Below are positions 47,661 to 61,247 of a stretch of DNA of 64,000 nt, piece after piece. The stretch is from Gelatoporia subvermispora B (Eukaryota; Basidiomycota; Agaricomycetes; Polyporales; Gelatoporiaceae). The notes below the pieces were generated by a model, which was given only the letters and a program-made list of their open reading frames with translations, was not told where the DNA came from and did not search any database. Both the position numbers and the translations under genes were made by a program. Location: NCBI GenBank assembly GCA_000320605.2, contig KB445791.1:16115-80114 (forward strand). Direction: 5' to 3'. Every line of letters begins with the position of its first letter. Within the stretch, counting starts at the first letter, position 1.

Positions 47661-49008
47661 CTAGAGCGGAGCAATGCCGCGGTTATGTATACTGATCGCA
47701 AGAGGCCGTCCAGTGAACCTCTCCATCCGCAGGTGCTCCAGCGACACTTCCACTTCCGGAGACATCAACGCGCGCTCTTTCTCCCCGGGCAAGACGACCT
47801 TGACCCCCGCGCGGACCTTGAAGACCTTGTGCTCGCGCCCTCCCAAGACCTTGACCGGGATCGGCACCCAGAAGTTCAGCTGCCACGCCGGCGGCGTGTA
47901 CGTCCAGCCGGCGGTCTCCGCGTGGACGCCCTGGTCGAGCTTGATCTTCTCGCCGACCGCGCCCGGCGTGATTCGCGCGCCGCGGTACTCGATGCGCCAC
48001 GGCGCGCCGTACGGGCTGTCCACGATCCCGCTGCCGTGCGACGCCCAGAACTGGATGCGCTCGTCCCGCAGCGGCGCGTAGCGCTCCCGGATCTGGTCGA
48101 GCGGCGCCGGGTCCATGACCATCAGGACGCCGTGCCACACGCAGACCCGACTGCAGGTGAGTTGAGCTGGTCAGGCATGCATGGTGTGGAGAAGACGCTG
48201 ACACTCACTCGTCGGGCAGGTCCCACAGAGCCGTGTGGGTCCGCATCGCGTAGATGGTCATCTCCCAGTCCGCCGGTGGCGCGTCCTCAGCCGCAGCGCC
48301 CGCGTCGTCCTGAGCCCGCTCATCCTCTGCGCCGCCGAACAACAGCGAGGACGCCAGCGTGTCCGCGAGGTCCGCAAGTGGCGACCTTGCGCGCCCGGTG
48401 CTGCTTCCTTCGCCCCGATCGTCGATCGACGCCGCGACTGTCCGCGGGTGGCTCAAGAGGCTCCAGTCCTCCTCCACGTGCTCCGGGCGTGTCGTCGGCA
48501 TCGAGCTCACTGCGGCGTCGGCGTCGTCGCCGGTAGGGAACGTTATCGAGCTGAACGACTTCGTCCGGGTGAACGTCCTCTTCGCTCGGATCCCGCTTGG
48601 CGCCGGAGTTGTGGCTCTTACCGATGACGTGGACGACGGGCCGGCGCGAGGGGAGCCTGGAGGCGTGGTCGCGGGCGTTGCGGGGGAAGAGACAACGGCC
48701 GACATGTCGCCTTCAGCGTCGGACCCTCCGGAGTCACCAGAGCTCGAGCTCGCGCGGATCGTCTCTACCGAGGAGACACTGCTCTGCGAGTCAGACCGGG
48801 CGCGTCTCCGGAGCTCGCTGAGGTTGATCGTGAGCCTCTCCGAGGCCGCCTCCTGCGAAGTCGATGCTGCCGCCGAGTCCTTGCGTTGTCGGAGCTGAAG
48901 CTTTCCGCCCACCCGAGTGACTTTTGGTGGCGAGGCTTTTGACTTCCCCACAGTGAAGACATGGAGACCCTTTCCCGAGCCGTTAGACGACGAAGAACTC
49001 CGAGCCAT
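47661..49008 (-). CDS. Uncharacterised protein, two exons
   Basis: Exons 49,008-48,209 and 48,150-47,661 flank a 58-bp intron (GTGAGT donor, CTGCAG acceptor). Frame is kept, giving about 429 residues. The N-terminal two thirds are low complexity and rich in Ser, Arg and Glu (MARSSSSSNGSGKG, a QSSVSSVETIRASS tract), so probably disordered. The last ~200 residues look folded: WEMTIYAMRTHTALWDLP leads into VCVWHGVLMVMDP. Aromatic-rich segments follow, among them RIQFWASHGSGIVDSPYG, TPPAWQLNFWVPIPVKVLGG and VSLEHLRMERF. I do not recognise the family, and no signal peptide or membrane segment is seen. The strong codon-like composition and clean splice make it a real gene. Confidence 0.75.
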
Positions 49009-49867
49009 GGATGTGTAGTCCCTAAATCAAATAACCAAGGAGACGAAGCAGAGAGACGAAACCAAGAACAGCGGAAACAACGGTGGAGAGGAGGATTGAG
49101 ACAGAGGAGAGCAGAACTGAGCATCGGTTAAATACACCCCCAAGCCCTCGTGGCCACAGCGGCACAATCCTCCACCACCAACCACATCGACCCAATCGAG
49201 CACGAACGAGCATATCCGATGCAGCCACACCGGCACTTTGAAGCTTCGCGCGCAAATCTCCACGCGCACAATGCAGCCCAAGATCCGCGCGCGTCCCGGC
49301 TCCCGGGTGCCGCGCGTCTCGCCCAGTGGGTACAACACACCAGACGGCGAGACAAAGTGGGGAAAAGCAGCTCTCGCCGTCGCGAGCGAGCCAGGACGGC
49401 CCGGGACCAATCAGAGAAAGTAGAATCCTACTACGCCGTCTCCCCGCTCTCGGCCAAGGCCTCCAAGAGGCACGCACGAGCAAGAAGAGCGAAACAGCCG
49501 CGATCCTTCGCTGGTTGCTCGGGGAAACTGAGAGCGGAGCGCGTCCTGCTGAGGCCTGGCGTGGTGTGGCGCGCCTATCGATCCACGTCGCTCCAAGTTA
49601 GGTTCTCACGCGCCCGTCTTCCCTTGTTCTGGCCTTCTCCAACCTTCTTGTCGCGTACACCTTCCCGGCTTCGCGGGTTGCCGCAACGCAACGTTCACCA
49701 AAGCGCGCAGCCCGACGCTTGTCGCGCAGTATCATGTAGGATTTTGCTAGCAGTAGTGTTAGTAGTCAGCGGTGCCTTGAAGCACATCGCACGCCCCTAG
49801 GTACCGTTATATAACCCGTCTTGAAGCCAAAGCTTCATTGAGACATTGTCCCTACCCGCCGCGCCCA
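49009..49867. other. Intergenic region, promoter side of the 47.7-49.0 kb gene
   Basis: No gene is seen. It separates the 3' end of the aminopeptidase gene from the start of the uncharacterised gene; both lie on the minus strand. Open frames here (for example 49,022-49,483) have no domain and look like GC-rich chance frames. Confidence 0.5.
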
Positions 49868-52149
<2,282 letters not shown>

Positions 52150-52746
52150 CAACGGGTCAGGGCGAAGTGCTAGCTGAAGTAGTGGTGCTCGTCGTGCGCA
52201 GCGCGCTGTGCTCGTCGTGCGCAGCGATGAGCTCGCCTCCAAAAATATCGACTCCGAGCCAATCGGAGTACGAGCTTGGATCGCCGGGTGCCCGACGCGT
52301 CAGTCAGGTGACCTTCCTCGCGTCCGCCTACCCGAGGTCTCCCGACATCACCCGCTTTTGCACCCAAGATTCGTCTGCGACGGTCATCGTTTGCGCTCTG
52401 GGCTCTGACCTCGCTCTCTGCGCCTTCCTCCCACCAGCCGTCCCCCGTCTTGACTTGTATACGACGTGTTTTCGACTCTACTCGGGCGCCGTCCCTGACA
52501 AGCATGGCTGGCCATGGTGGCTTGTGCATGGCGCTGCTGGCTCACCGAACTCCGGTCGAACAACTCAGAACTTCATCCTCCATCACCTCTTCGAGGTCCT
52601 CGCCTACAAGCCTTACGGAAGCTGCCCTAGCTTGGACCGCCTATAGGCCGTCTGGGGCTGGCTCCGCTGTCTGCGAGCAGTGCGCGGGTATAGTGCCCGA
52701 CAAGTAGGCGACCTTGAAAGACGTGCATGAGTGTGCTGCATGACAT
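52150..52746. other. Upstream region of the aminopeptidase gene
   Basis: No gene is seen. It is presumably the promoter of the minus-strand aminopeptidase, with pyrimidine-rich stretches on the + strand around 52,300-52,450. Confidence 0.45.
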
Positions 52747-53496
52747 CATCGACAGCGGCTCTAGACAACGGTGGACAGTTGCCTATAATCTTGTGCGATA
52801 TCGACCTGTGGCTGCCTACTGCTGCGTCTGACCGATCCTGCGCTTATGAACCCGATGTCTACACGCTCGACGATGGCTAATCCTCTGTTATCACTACTCC
52901 TGATCTCTCTGTAGCCTGTTCTTGTGTACCTGACGCGAGCGTCCTACTCTTTTGTCCTGGTCAACTCCGCTGTAACACGCTTTTTTCGTACGACTGCGAC
53001 ACCGCCTTGCACTAGCGCCCATATAGGCTATCAATTGCCCCGGTCTAATGACTCACGCATCTGTCCCTATATATCGCACACGGCCCAGTAGTTCACAAAC
53101 TATGCAGCTCAGGAATGTATTGGTCTTCCATCGACAGCGACTTTAGTCAACGGTGGACAGCTGCCTATAATCTTGTGTGGTATCGACTTGTGGCTGCCTA
53201 CTGCTGCATCTCACCGATCCTGAGCTTATAAACCCGACGTGTAATGGTGCTCGACAACAGCTAACTCGCTATTATCATTATTGATGATCTATCTGGGTCC
53301 GTACCTTGTGTACCTGGGTAACTGCGCTGTAAAACGCTCACTTTCAAACGCCTTTTGCGTGCGACTGCGACACCGCCCTGCCCTAGCGTGCATACAGGCT
53401 CTCCCCATCGCTCCGGTCGAATGTCTCACGCATCTGTCCTTATATCTCACACGCGTCCAAGCAGTTCACAAACGATGCGGCTCAGGAATGTATTGG
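52747..53496 (+). repeat. Tandem direct duplication, period 382 bp
   Basis: Copy 1 (52,747-53,123) and copy 2 (53,129-53,496) both start CATCGACAGCG and end AGGAATGTATTGG, with high similarity throughout and small indels. Each contains TTATGAACCCGA or TTATAAACCCGA and a CCTATATAT/CCTTATATC word. There is no convincing ORF. Its origin is unknown; it might be regulatory or transcribed non-coding DNA next to the hydrophobin genes. Confidence 0.85.
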
Positions 53497-53610
53497 GTTT
53501 TCTGGCTTAGACAGTCTCTCGTGCATCCGTCGTCTCCTGTCCCTCAACCTCGACTCCTCCTCGTCTTTATCGTACAATCCTCCGACGAGAAAACTCCAAC
53601 GGGACCGGGC

Positions 53611-54073
53611 TCAGAGGGTGATGGGGACGCAGCCGATACCGACGAGGCCGCCGACTACGGATCGTGAACTCAGCAACCGCTCCCGGTATGGCAAGAACAG
53701 CCAACTCACCCTGGGTGCTCCCGCAGTTAACGGTGGTCGAGGAGCTGGCGCAGAACATGCAACGCATCAGCGCACCGTCTTCACAGAGGCTCAGGGCCCG
53801 AGGGCGCGGGAACACTCACCAGTCGCCGCTGCCGACACCGATGACGGTGATCGGGCTGCAGCCGACGCCGACGACGACGTCAATGTCCTGGAGGACGACG
53901 CCCAGGAGGCCGAGGAGCGACGCGATGCCCGAGTTCGTGGACGGGGCCCCGACGGACTCGCAGCAGAGGTCCGTGCCGGACGAGCTGGAGCCGGACGACC
54001 CCCAGGGCGCGGGGGTGGCGGCAGCAAGGGTGGCGAGGCCCGCGAGGGCAGCGAAGGCGGTGGTGAACTGCAT
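53611..54073 (-). CDS. Hydrophobin-like secreted protein 1 (six cysteines)
   Basis: Exons 54,073-53,820, 53,744-53,710 and 53,654-53,611 (introns 75 and 55 bp) encode 110 residues. A signal peptide is evident (MQFTTAFAALAGLATLAAAT). The mature part has the class I hydrophobin layout: CC (DLCCESV), the hydrophobic loop LLGLLGVVLQDIDVVVGVG, CSPITVIGVG, then DWCSSTTVNC and the end GIGCVPITL. Class I hydrophobins have eight cysteines. Here the first is absent and the sixth is Asn, so six remain. Such proteins normally assemble into amphipathic films on hyphae and spores. The start is set by the signal peptide; an upstream in-frame extension is rejected. Confidence 0.88.
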
Positions 54074-54147
54074 TGTTGTGCTGGTGAGTGCTTGAGTGCG
54101 AACAGGTGTGAGTGTGTTCGTGCGGATTGGGTGTGCGCGGGTGTGGG

Positions 54148-54154
54148 TTTTATA
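54148..54154 (-). promoter_or_regulatory. Candidate TATA box of hydrophobin-like gene 1
   Basis: TATAAAA on the minus strand lies about 75 bp before the start codon. Related words (GCATAAAAG) stand at the same distance before the other two hydrophobin-like genes. Confidence 0.6.
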
Positions 54155-54159
54155 CTGCG

Positions 54160-56148
54160 CGAGCGTGGCCCGTGCGTAGGAGCGAGGTGGTGGGCTGGTC
54201 CGGTGACGCAGGGTTTGTATGAAGAGGAGTGAGATGCCGTCGGTGAGGTACGCGCTGCGTGTGGGCCCGCCTGTCTGTGGGGCCTCGCTGATAGAGATAT
54301 CAGGAGGCTGCACGAGGACACATTCGGTGATCACCAGCACGCATGGAGTACACAGCAAGCTTTCTAGTCTGTTGGCAGAACAGAGTTTACGAGGTCGTTG
54401 ACGAACTCTCTCAATATCCCGCAAATATTCTGAAGGAGCCGCACCCTCCCTCCTCAAACTCCTCGTCCCCGATGCGTTATCCCTAATGAAAATTCACGTG
54501 GTGTCCAGGGCCGTAAGCGGAGTTGACAGCCTCGCCCCCGGACGCAATTCCCGTGTAACAAATGATATCCTCTGTTTAGGCTTCCCGGCGCTCATCCGCC
54601 CAGGGATGACGCACTGCGTCGATGATTGACAGCCTCAAAGTCGACGGCTGCCATATGCGGCCGTGTACCGTCGTGCAATCCCCGCGAGCTCCACAGCGCT
54701 TGGTCCGACGAACCTCTGACTTTTCTGTTGCGGAAAACTGCGTGTAAGCCCGTCGTATTGGCCTGGGGGCGGAGCTGCTCGCACAGTGAGGTCTGACTGT
54801 CGCGACGCATCTCTGATGTCAGATGCCCAGCGCACGAGTCGCTTCCTGCAGTTGATAACATTCCTCGTCGGATCCTCGAAGTCCTTCACGAACTCCAATG
54901 TCGCCTCTCTGCGCGCGACGCTATCCCTTCACGGCTTCTTCAGGGGCCCACCCCACTGCCCGCCGTCGCCACGGCCACGGTCCAATCAGAGCTGCCTGCC
55001 ATCCACGGCGTGAATCCGGTCTGCCAATCAGATCACCTGTCATCGGTGTCTCGGTCTCTTTACAGGCTTCGCACTGCACTGGCGGGACATGGCACAGTCG
55101 TCCCGTGGAGACCGCTCGCTCACTCGATCATATGGCTCGTATGTGCGCACCCGCGGTCTGGACGTATCTGCCATTTATTAATGATGCGAGATCCGGGTGG
55201 CCGCCGTGCTGTACGCGTTGTCGCGGGGGCTGCGGGAGGGTGAACAGTCGGGGGATTGGCCGCCGCGATGTGGCGTTTGATTGGTTAAGCGGACAAGGGG
55301 CTCAGAGTGCGCGAAGGCGTGCTCTCATTGGTAGCAGAGGATCCAATCGAAAGTCGGATGCGTTGATTGGATCCTGTTCTGCCATCAGGACAGGTACATT
55401 GTAGGAACGCGGGGCTCTGGACAGCACACGTGTTGTACATGTATTATATTGCTCACGTACAGATGCCTCGGACGATGTACTCAGGCTCGTACGGGCCGAG
55501 CTCACATTAATCCACACACGTTCTGCCCGGATACGGGATATCACAGCTGAAGCAGGGAAGTTGAGACCCGCGGAATGAGGAGCGATGCACCGTGTAATTT
55601 CGGGAGAATACCTCGTCTTGCCTACGCCTCAAAGCTGAGGTACATGCAGGCAGCTGTCAGGACTGAACAATTATCACACGTGTGCAGCACGATAGAGGTA
55701 CCGAGGTGTCCGCCTCGTGCGTGGACAATGCGGGTTCGCAGTACTGTCGAAAGAGACCGACAGAGAAACGTTCATACCCGTGATAAGGCATGACTTCCGC
55801 TGAAGACGGACTGGCGCGACGTCAGCTTTTCTAGAACTTATTCATTGTATGCCTAAGGTAGGGGTCTCGCGCTGAGAAGAATGTAGGGACAGCCATAGGC
55901 CTGATACGTGAATGTATGCCATGCACCTGGCTTCGGTCTCGGCGGTCCGCAAACGGTGTGGTAGGACAGCGCCTGAAGGCAATATTCCGAAGACTACATT
56001 CATCTGGGTTTTCTGGTGTTTATCTCGATACATGCATATGCTCATCTAGCCTCAACAGCCTATGATCCCGCGGATCCCACCACAATCCTACATGCGGCAC
56101 ATCTTGACACCGGCAGCTTGTATTTATGTGATCCGCGTAGTGAACTGC
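54160..56148. other. Intergenic region between hydrophobin-like genes
   Basis: About 2 kb with no recognised gene, RNA or repeat. Short ORFs on both strands lack domains. It includes the promoter of gene 1 and the 3' flank of the next gene. Confidence 0.5.
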
Positions 56149-56568
56149 TTAGAGCGTGATGGGGATGCAGCCGATCTGGACTAGGCCGCCGTCTAGAAAG
56201 AAATGACCGGTCAGCGCTTTCGCAAAATCTAGGTGTAACTTCCTGTCATCTTACGCTCAGAGCTCTCGCAGGAGACAGCAGTCTCGGAGCTGCAACTCTC
56301 CCGTCAGTATGCGACTCGACGTCGCGCGCAAAGTCGAGACGTACCAGGCGCTGCCGCTGCCGACACCAACAACGGTGATGGGCGAGCAGTTGACCCCGAC
56401 GATGGCGGTGATGTCCTGGATGACCACGCCGAGGAGCCCGAGCGCCTTCGAGACGGCCGAGTCGCTCGCCTTGCCGACGGTCGCGCAGCACGCGTCGGAG
56501 GACGCGAGCGCGAGCGGGGTGGCGGCAGCAAGGGTGGCCAGGAGGGCGGTGAACGCGGTGAACTTCAT
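56149..56568 (-). CDS. Hydrophobin-like secreted protein 2 (six cysteines)
   Basis: Exons 56,568-56,345, 56,289-56,255 and 56,192-56,149 (introns 55 and 62 bp) encode 100 residues. Exons 2 and 3 are exactly 35 and 44 bp, as in the other two genes. A signal peptide is evident (MKFTAFTALLATLAAATPLA). The mature chain has ACCATVG, a loop KALGLLGVVIQDITAIVGVN, CSPITVVGVG, then SACSETAVSC and QIGCIPITL. The first cysteine is missing and the sixth is Ser. The spacer before CC is the shortest of the three. A cell-wall surface protein is inferred from the family. Confidence 0.86.
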
Positions 56569-56646
56569 TGTGAGAGCGAGTGCGAGTACGATGCGGGCGA
56601 ACGGATGTGAGTGTGCTCGTGCTGGGTCGGCGAGCAGGCTTGCTGG

Positions 56647-56655
56647 CTTTTATGC
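56647..56655 (-). promoter_or_regulatory. Candidate TATA box of hydrophobin-like gene 2
   Basis: GCATAAAAG on the minus strand, about 80 bp before the start codon. The same word precedes gene 3. Confidence 0.55.
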
Positions 56656-56659
56656 TCGG

Positions 56660-58072
56660 TCGCAGAGGCCCTTGCGTGTCGCGATGCTGCGTTGAGGAAA
56701 TCCTATACCTCACTGTGACGACAAAGGGGCGGGAAGGGCGCAATTCGGACGTTTTGTGGTGGAGCATCGAGTGTTAGACATCGGTTGGGCCCTATCATGG
56801 TAGTTGTGCGTAACCCAAGCGAAATAACCAGAGGAGCGAAGTAGACGCACTTACACGTCTTGGTTTTCTGCTGCACGTACCGCCGTTTCCGACTTGCGGC
56901 TACACGAGGACACACTTAGGGACCCCAGAACTGACCCCAGCGGCGGAATGGCCAAGTCTCGCCATGAGTACGGTCCCTCAAGCGTCGGGCGTTGTGCGTG
57001 CGATGTCAGGTCAGAAGTGAGGTCCGCCTCACCGATGCCATGAGGCACGGGCGGCGCCACCGAATTTGTATTTCTCGCGCGCCTGCCAGGTGTGGAAATG
57101 CACCGACGCGCAATCTCCGTTTGCTCCACTGCCCCTTCTCGGGGCCGGAATCTGTGCCTTGGAGAAACACCATAGCAACGTGGTATTCGTGTCACAAGGT
57201 TCACAAAGGGGTCATCCTCCCTGCTCCTTCCCGTGCTGCACGAGAATGATGACGACGCATGGAAGTCGCGTCTCACGGTAGCCAATAATATTCAAGGCGG
57301 TATTGAGAATGCGAAGACAGAGTGAACGTCGATGACATTGAAGACAAGATAGAGAGAGGCGGTATTGGGACTATCCTTAGTAGTTCCGTGTGGAATTCTT
57401 TCGGTGGAACATCAATATGTCCTGCCTCTATTTGCAATCTCAGCTTCGACGTAAGGTGTATGACGACGCACAGGAGTTCACCAGCAATTGCGTCTAACCT
57501 GTGCGGCCTTTCAGGAACTAACAGTGGCATTCCTCTTCGTCTCTGTACTTTCAAGGGGTCCACGTCACTGCGATAGTTTAGAGAAGGATTGTCAGAAGTC
57601 TTTGCATGTGCGTTTAACTTCCACGGGCAAGCAGCGCGGGCTGTAGAGCAATGTTGCAGGAGGGATGGGGTTACCGGTGCTCCGGCGCGCGGTTCGTTTC
57701 GGCAAAATCCGATCGTAGCGCACACTGGACACGCGTTTTCTTTTCCTTTAAGGCCCTGCAACCAACGCTGCGTTCAAATTGTACTTCGGTGCTGATGCTC
57801 CTGCTGAGAACTTGACAGGAGCACCTGTAGGAGACATTCTCCCGTACAGCATGTGCAGCTTGATCTATGATTTGGGGACACGCGAGGCTGTGTTCGATGA
57901 AGGAGGTGGACTCGAAGTGCGACACTCAAACAACCCAGAAACACAACGAAAATGTTATTGTCATCAGGCAAGTATCAACGATCCTCATTCGTACAAACTT
58001 CTCGCTGGCTCCTCGCTCCTGTCAAAACCTCATGTACAAGTAATCAGTCCTCCCCTCCTCTGAGGAACCCCC
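56660..58072. other. Intergenic region between hydrophobin-like genes 2 and 3
   Basis: No confident gene. A 162-codon open frame on the minus strand (57,273-57,761) has no recognised domain and is not supported by splice sites or signal sequence. Confidence 0.45.
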
Positions 58073-58513
58073 CTAGAGGGTGATGGGAATGCAGCCGATA
58101 CCGATCAGGTCGTTGGCTGCATAACACTTTCGTGAGTAACCCGTCAGAATGTAGTTGCTACCGCGGCTTACCCTGAGTGCTTTCGCAGTTGACGGTGGTC
58201 GACGAGCTACATGCATCATGAGGATATTAGATCATGTGGTACTATGGGCGAGCGACAATGACACGCACCAGTCGCCGCTGCCCACACCAATGACGGTGAT
58301 GGGGCTGCAGTTGATGCCAACGACGACATCAAGGTCCTGAATGACGATGCCCAGGAGGCCGAGGAGCGAGGCGATGCCCGAGTTCTGGGACGGTTCGCCG
58401 GTGGACTCGCAGCAGAGGTCGGTGCCCGAGCCCGAGGATCCGCCGGGGACGGGGGTGGCGGCAGCAAGGGTGGCGAGGCTGACGAGGGCAGCGAAGGCGG
58501 TGGTGAACATCAT
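58073..58513 (-). CDS. Hydrophobin-like secreted protein 3 (six cysteines)
   Basis: Exons 58,513-58,269, 58,206-58,172 and 58,116-58,073 (introns 62 and 55 bp) encode 107 residues. A signal peptide is evident (MMFTTAFAALVSLATLAAAT). The mature part is closest to gene 1: TDLCCESTG, a loop LLGLLGIVIQDLDVVVGIN, CSPITVIGVGSGDW, CSSTTVNC and GIGCIPITL. Again the first cysteine is absent and the sixth is Asn. The conserved exon sizes show that the three genes arose by duplication. Function at the cell surface is inferred. Confidence 0.88.
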
Positions 58514-58586
58514 TGTGGCTGGTGAGTGCGGTGCGCGGCGAACAGTTGTGAGTGTGTTCGTGAAGTTCTGGAGACTGCAATGTGAG

Positions 58587-58596
58587 CCTTTTATGC
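58587..58596 (-). promoter_or_regulatory. Candidate TATA box of hydrophobin-like gene 3
   Basis: GCATAAAAGG on the minus strand, about 75 bp before the start codon, in the same position as in gene 2. Confidence 0.55.
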
Positions 58597-58599
58597 AGC

Positions 58600-59821
58600 G
58601 AGAGGATGGCCCGTGCGTCGGGCTTGATAGGAGCCGTCGTGACGTGCGAATGACGGATTCACTCGCACAAGCTCATGTGTTGCGGGAGTGCTGGGCGTTC
58701 AAGGTACGCGTCCTGCGGACGTCAGTTGCACGTTGCGCGCCGTGGAGCATTCATGATCTGCAGCATCCCGTCTGGGATGCCCTGCAGGGTCGCCGAGAGA
58801 CGGTGCTATCATGGCGGACTGTAGGATCGTGCCTCTTGAAGCGGTCAAAGTCATCTGCCGAACAAAAGAGAGTGCCCATTTCGGAGATAGATTATGCTCC
58901 CTTTCGCACTCATTGAGCTGTGTGTCCGTGTCCCTGGCTTGGGACGCTCCCACGATGGCCAGGTACACAAGTGGAGCCATCACGCTGTGTGCTTCTCAGA
59001 GCCAGTAGCAGGTGGTGCGCATTCACAACTCTTGGCGCATCAATGACGCACGGAAGGAATGGTTTGACTGTCTCGATGCAGAATTCATCTCGAGACGACT
59101 CACGCGTTACCTTCGTGTGAGATACAGCTGCTCCACAAGCTTGCGCCTGGACTCGGGGTTGGCTGCGCCTCTTTTCCTGACAATCGACCGAACGTACTCT
59201 AAGTGGGGGAAACCCGTCCGTGTTCTGTGCACGCACATCACGGGTTCGGTCCGCTCACGCCGCGAGATGTTCTTCATAGGCTGCGCAAGCGTGCGCTCTT
59301 GCCATTCATAGAATACGGTACGCGTGTATACGAGTGGTGGCTGCAAGCTTGACCCTCTAGCCCAGATCTTACTCTCAATCCATCGCCGGCACACCTTCCC
59401 TGACTAATTTACATCGAGTCAAATGTGCAGACAGTCCGTGTTGGGTTTTGCGGATGAAACGAAATCACTGAGTTCTATGCTTTCACATGTCTATGTAGGA
59501 CTCCAAAAATGTCTAAGAACGAGAGCAATATGCTCGTTTTAGATTAAGGAAGCATGCATTGTTTTCAGGAGATTCATTACTACCATGTACGTAGAGTAGA
59601 GCAAACAAAGGAGGGAAGATCCCTCGGAGACTGGTGTCACTGATTAATACCCTATGTGGCGGGCATACATCGAACGGTCAATACATCGAACGGTCAATGT
59701 GGTGAGCTATAGTAGTGTAGTCGCTGTGGGGAGCCCGTCGACGACTCATTTATTTGGTAGACTCCGAGAGGCCGATTCTTGCGCATGGACATTTCGAATT
59801 TGTACAACGGATTTGACGTCG
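58600..59821. other. Intergenic region, no gene seen
   Basis: There are only short ORFs on both strands without domains. It separates the hydrophobin-like genes from the 3' end of the inverted F-box copy. Confidence 0.5.
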
Positions 59822-61247
59822 TCATAGGCTTGGGCGACGTACATATAACACGGTCGTCTTGTGCTCGGGCCTAAGTGGCAAGCCCAGCTCAAGCGTAAGT
59901 GTGATTCTCTCTGTATGTGCCTCAGCGAGCGCTTCCGCCCTCTCTGAGACTCGTCTATTGACAGAGCACGTTTCATCGGCGCCGGGAGAGGTGAGGGATA
60001 TGCTGGACATAGTAAACGTCTCCGCCCAAATTCGTGAGAAGGGCAGCGAGTCTACTGCCGCACGCGTGTAGTCGACGTCCAACGAGTACAATGTGTGTAA
60101 GGCCATTGTGATGGTTGTCAGGGAGCTGAAATGGGTAGTTGCGATGACGTCGTCCAGGACAGAGAACAGGAGCTTCCATCTGTCCAGGTGCGGCGAGCGA
60201 TGTGGGCACCGATAGACAATTTCTATGTTTGCGATACGGTCGGCAGGGAGGCGGGAGAGCAGGTGAGACAATGCCACGTCGCGCTCTCTCTCACAGGACA
60301 ACCTCCACAAGGCAACTCGCAATTCCTGAAGGTGTCCCAAGTATGCGGAAAGTAACAGCGCGGGAGGGAGTGCCAGTTGTTTAAGGGCTCGCTCGGGATC
60401 ATCGGCAGCGGAGAGGACCCAAATGTGTTCGAGGCTGTCGGAAAGTAACGGGGCCGTGACCAGATTCCAAACTGGATGCGACTCGCCGAATGTGCAGTTC
60501 CAGATCTGACCAGTTCATAGTAAGCGACTGTTGCGCAGTGCGTACTGCAAAAAGCAATAACGTACGTCAAGCACATTGAGGCGCAGAGTGCGAGCAAAAT
60601 AGACGCTTTTCAAGTTGTAGCTCCGGCTGTCACCCACAGTGACACTGCGCAGGTTTAATCTGGTCAGATTTGGAAGGGCGCAGATAGCCCGAGCGAACTC
60701 GGAGAAGGACAAGAAATGTGTGTCCGACAAAGTCAAATAGGTAACCGACTGAAGCAATGAGAGTGCGGACTTCGTCTGTGAGCGCAACAACAGCCCCGGG
60801 CCTGTTATTTGCAGTGCCCACAGATGCAGGCTCTTCGTGTCATACCTTGTTATCCAAGATTGCAATTCGGTACTTTCCAATTTCGCAGTGTACAGGAAGT
60901 AGCCGCGCGTGGGATCGGCTGCGAGGTCGTGTATGCCCATGTTTCTCCGTTTACTGACGATCCCTGCAACGATGGCACACAAAGTCTTGCAGGTGCAGCC
61001 GATTGCCAGGAGTGCCCGGGGATCTTCCGCGATCTCGAGGATACTCCACCAGAGTTCGAGTGGTAAACCGCCGATGGGTGAAGGGGAATGGACGCGGACA
61101 CTCCAGTCAAGTTAGCGAGCAACTCGTGCTACATGTTTATGAATGTGCGCACTAATCAATAGATTCCTTGTCCGATTCGTTCTCATCGCTCTCCGTTGTC
61201 TTCAACCACTCCATCGATGTATTGCAAGAACCCGACGCACCCGACAT
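59822..61247 (-). pseudogene. Diverged inverted F-box/LRR-like gene, copy 7, with in-frame stop
   Basis: Exons 61,247-61,153 and 61,100-59,822 flank a 52-bp intron. It has the same structure as the type A array copies: an acidic leader (MSGASGSCNTS, then SDENESDKESID), a GTGCGC donor, and exon 2 opening VRVHSPSPIGG. The F-box reads LPLELWWSILEIAEDPRALL and GCTCKTLCAIV. DPTRGYFLY and the LRR-like body follow. One TGA at 60,515-60,517 interrupts an otherwise continuous frame, directly before QIWNCTFGESHPVWNL; without it the product would be about 457 residues. A 40-bp GT-AG candidate intron over the stop would break frame. It is either a young pseudogene, a truncated protein, or a base error. 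It is much more diverged than the array copies. Confidence 0.78.

Noticed and set aside
47685..48536. 283-codon + strand ORF
   Set aside because: Arg/Pro-rich antisense shadow of the uncharacterised minus-strand gene, with no domain.
53618..54232. 204-codon + strand ORF
   Set aside because: Antisense to hydrophobin-like gene 1, and acidic/Gly-rich as expected for a shadow frame.
57273..57761. 162-codon minus-strand ORF
   Set aside because: No recognisable domain, paralogue or splice support; treated as a chance frame.
53611..58513. Class II hydrophobin assignment
   Set aside because: The spacing, long hydrophobic loop and the C-terminal pattern fit class I; class II is essentially an ascomycete group with different spacing.
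60504..60543. 40-bp intron removing the copy 7 stop codon
   Set aside because: GT-AG ends exist, but removal shifts the frame against the conserved downstream protein.
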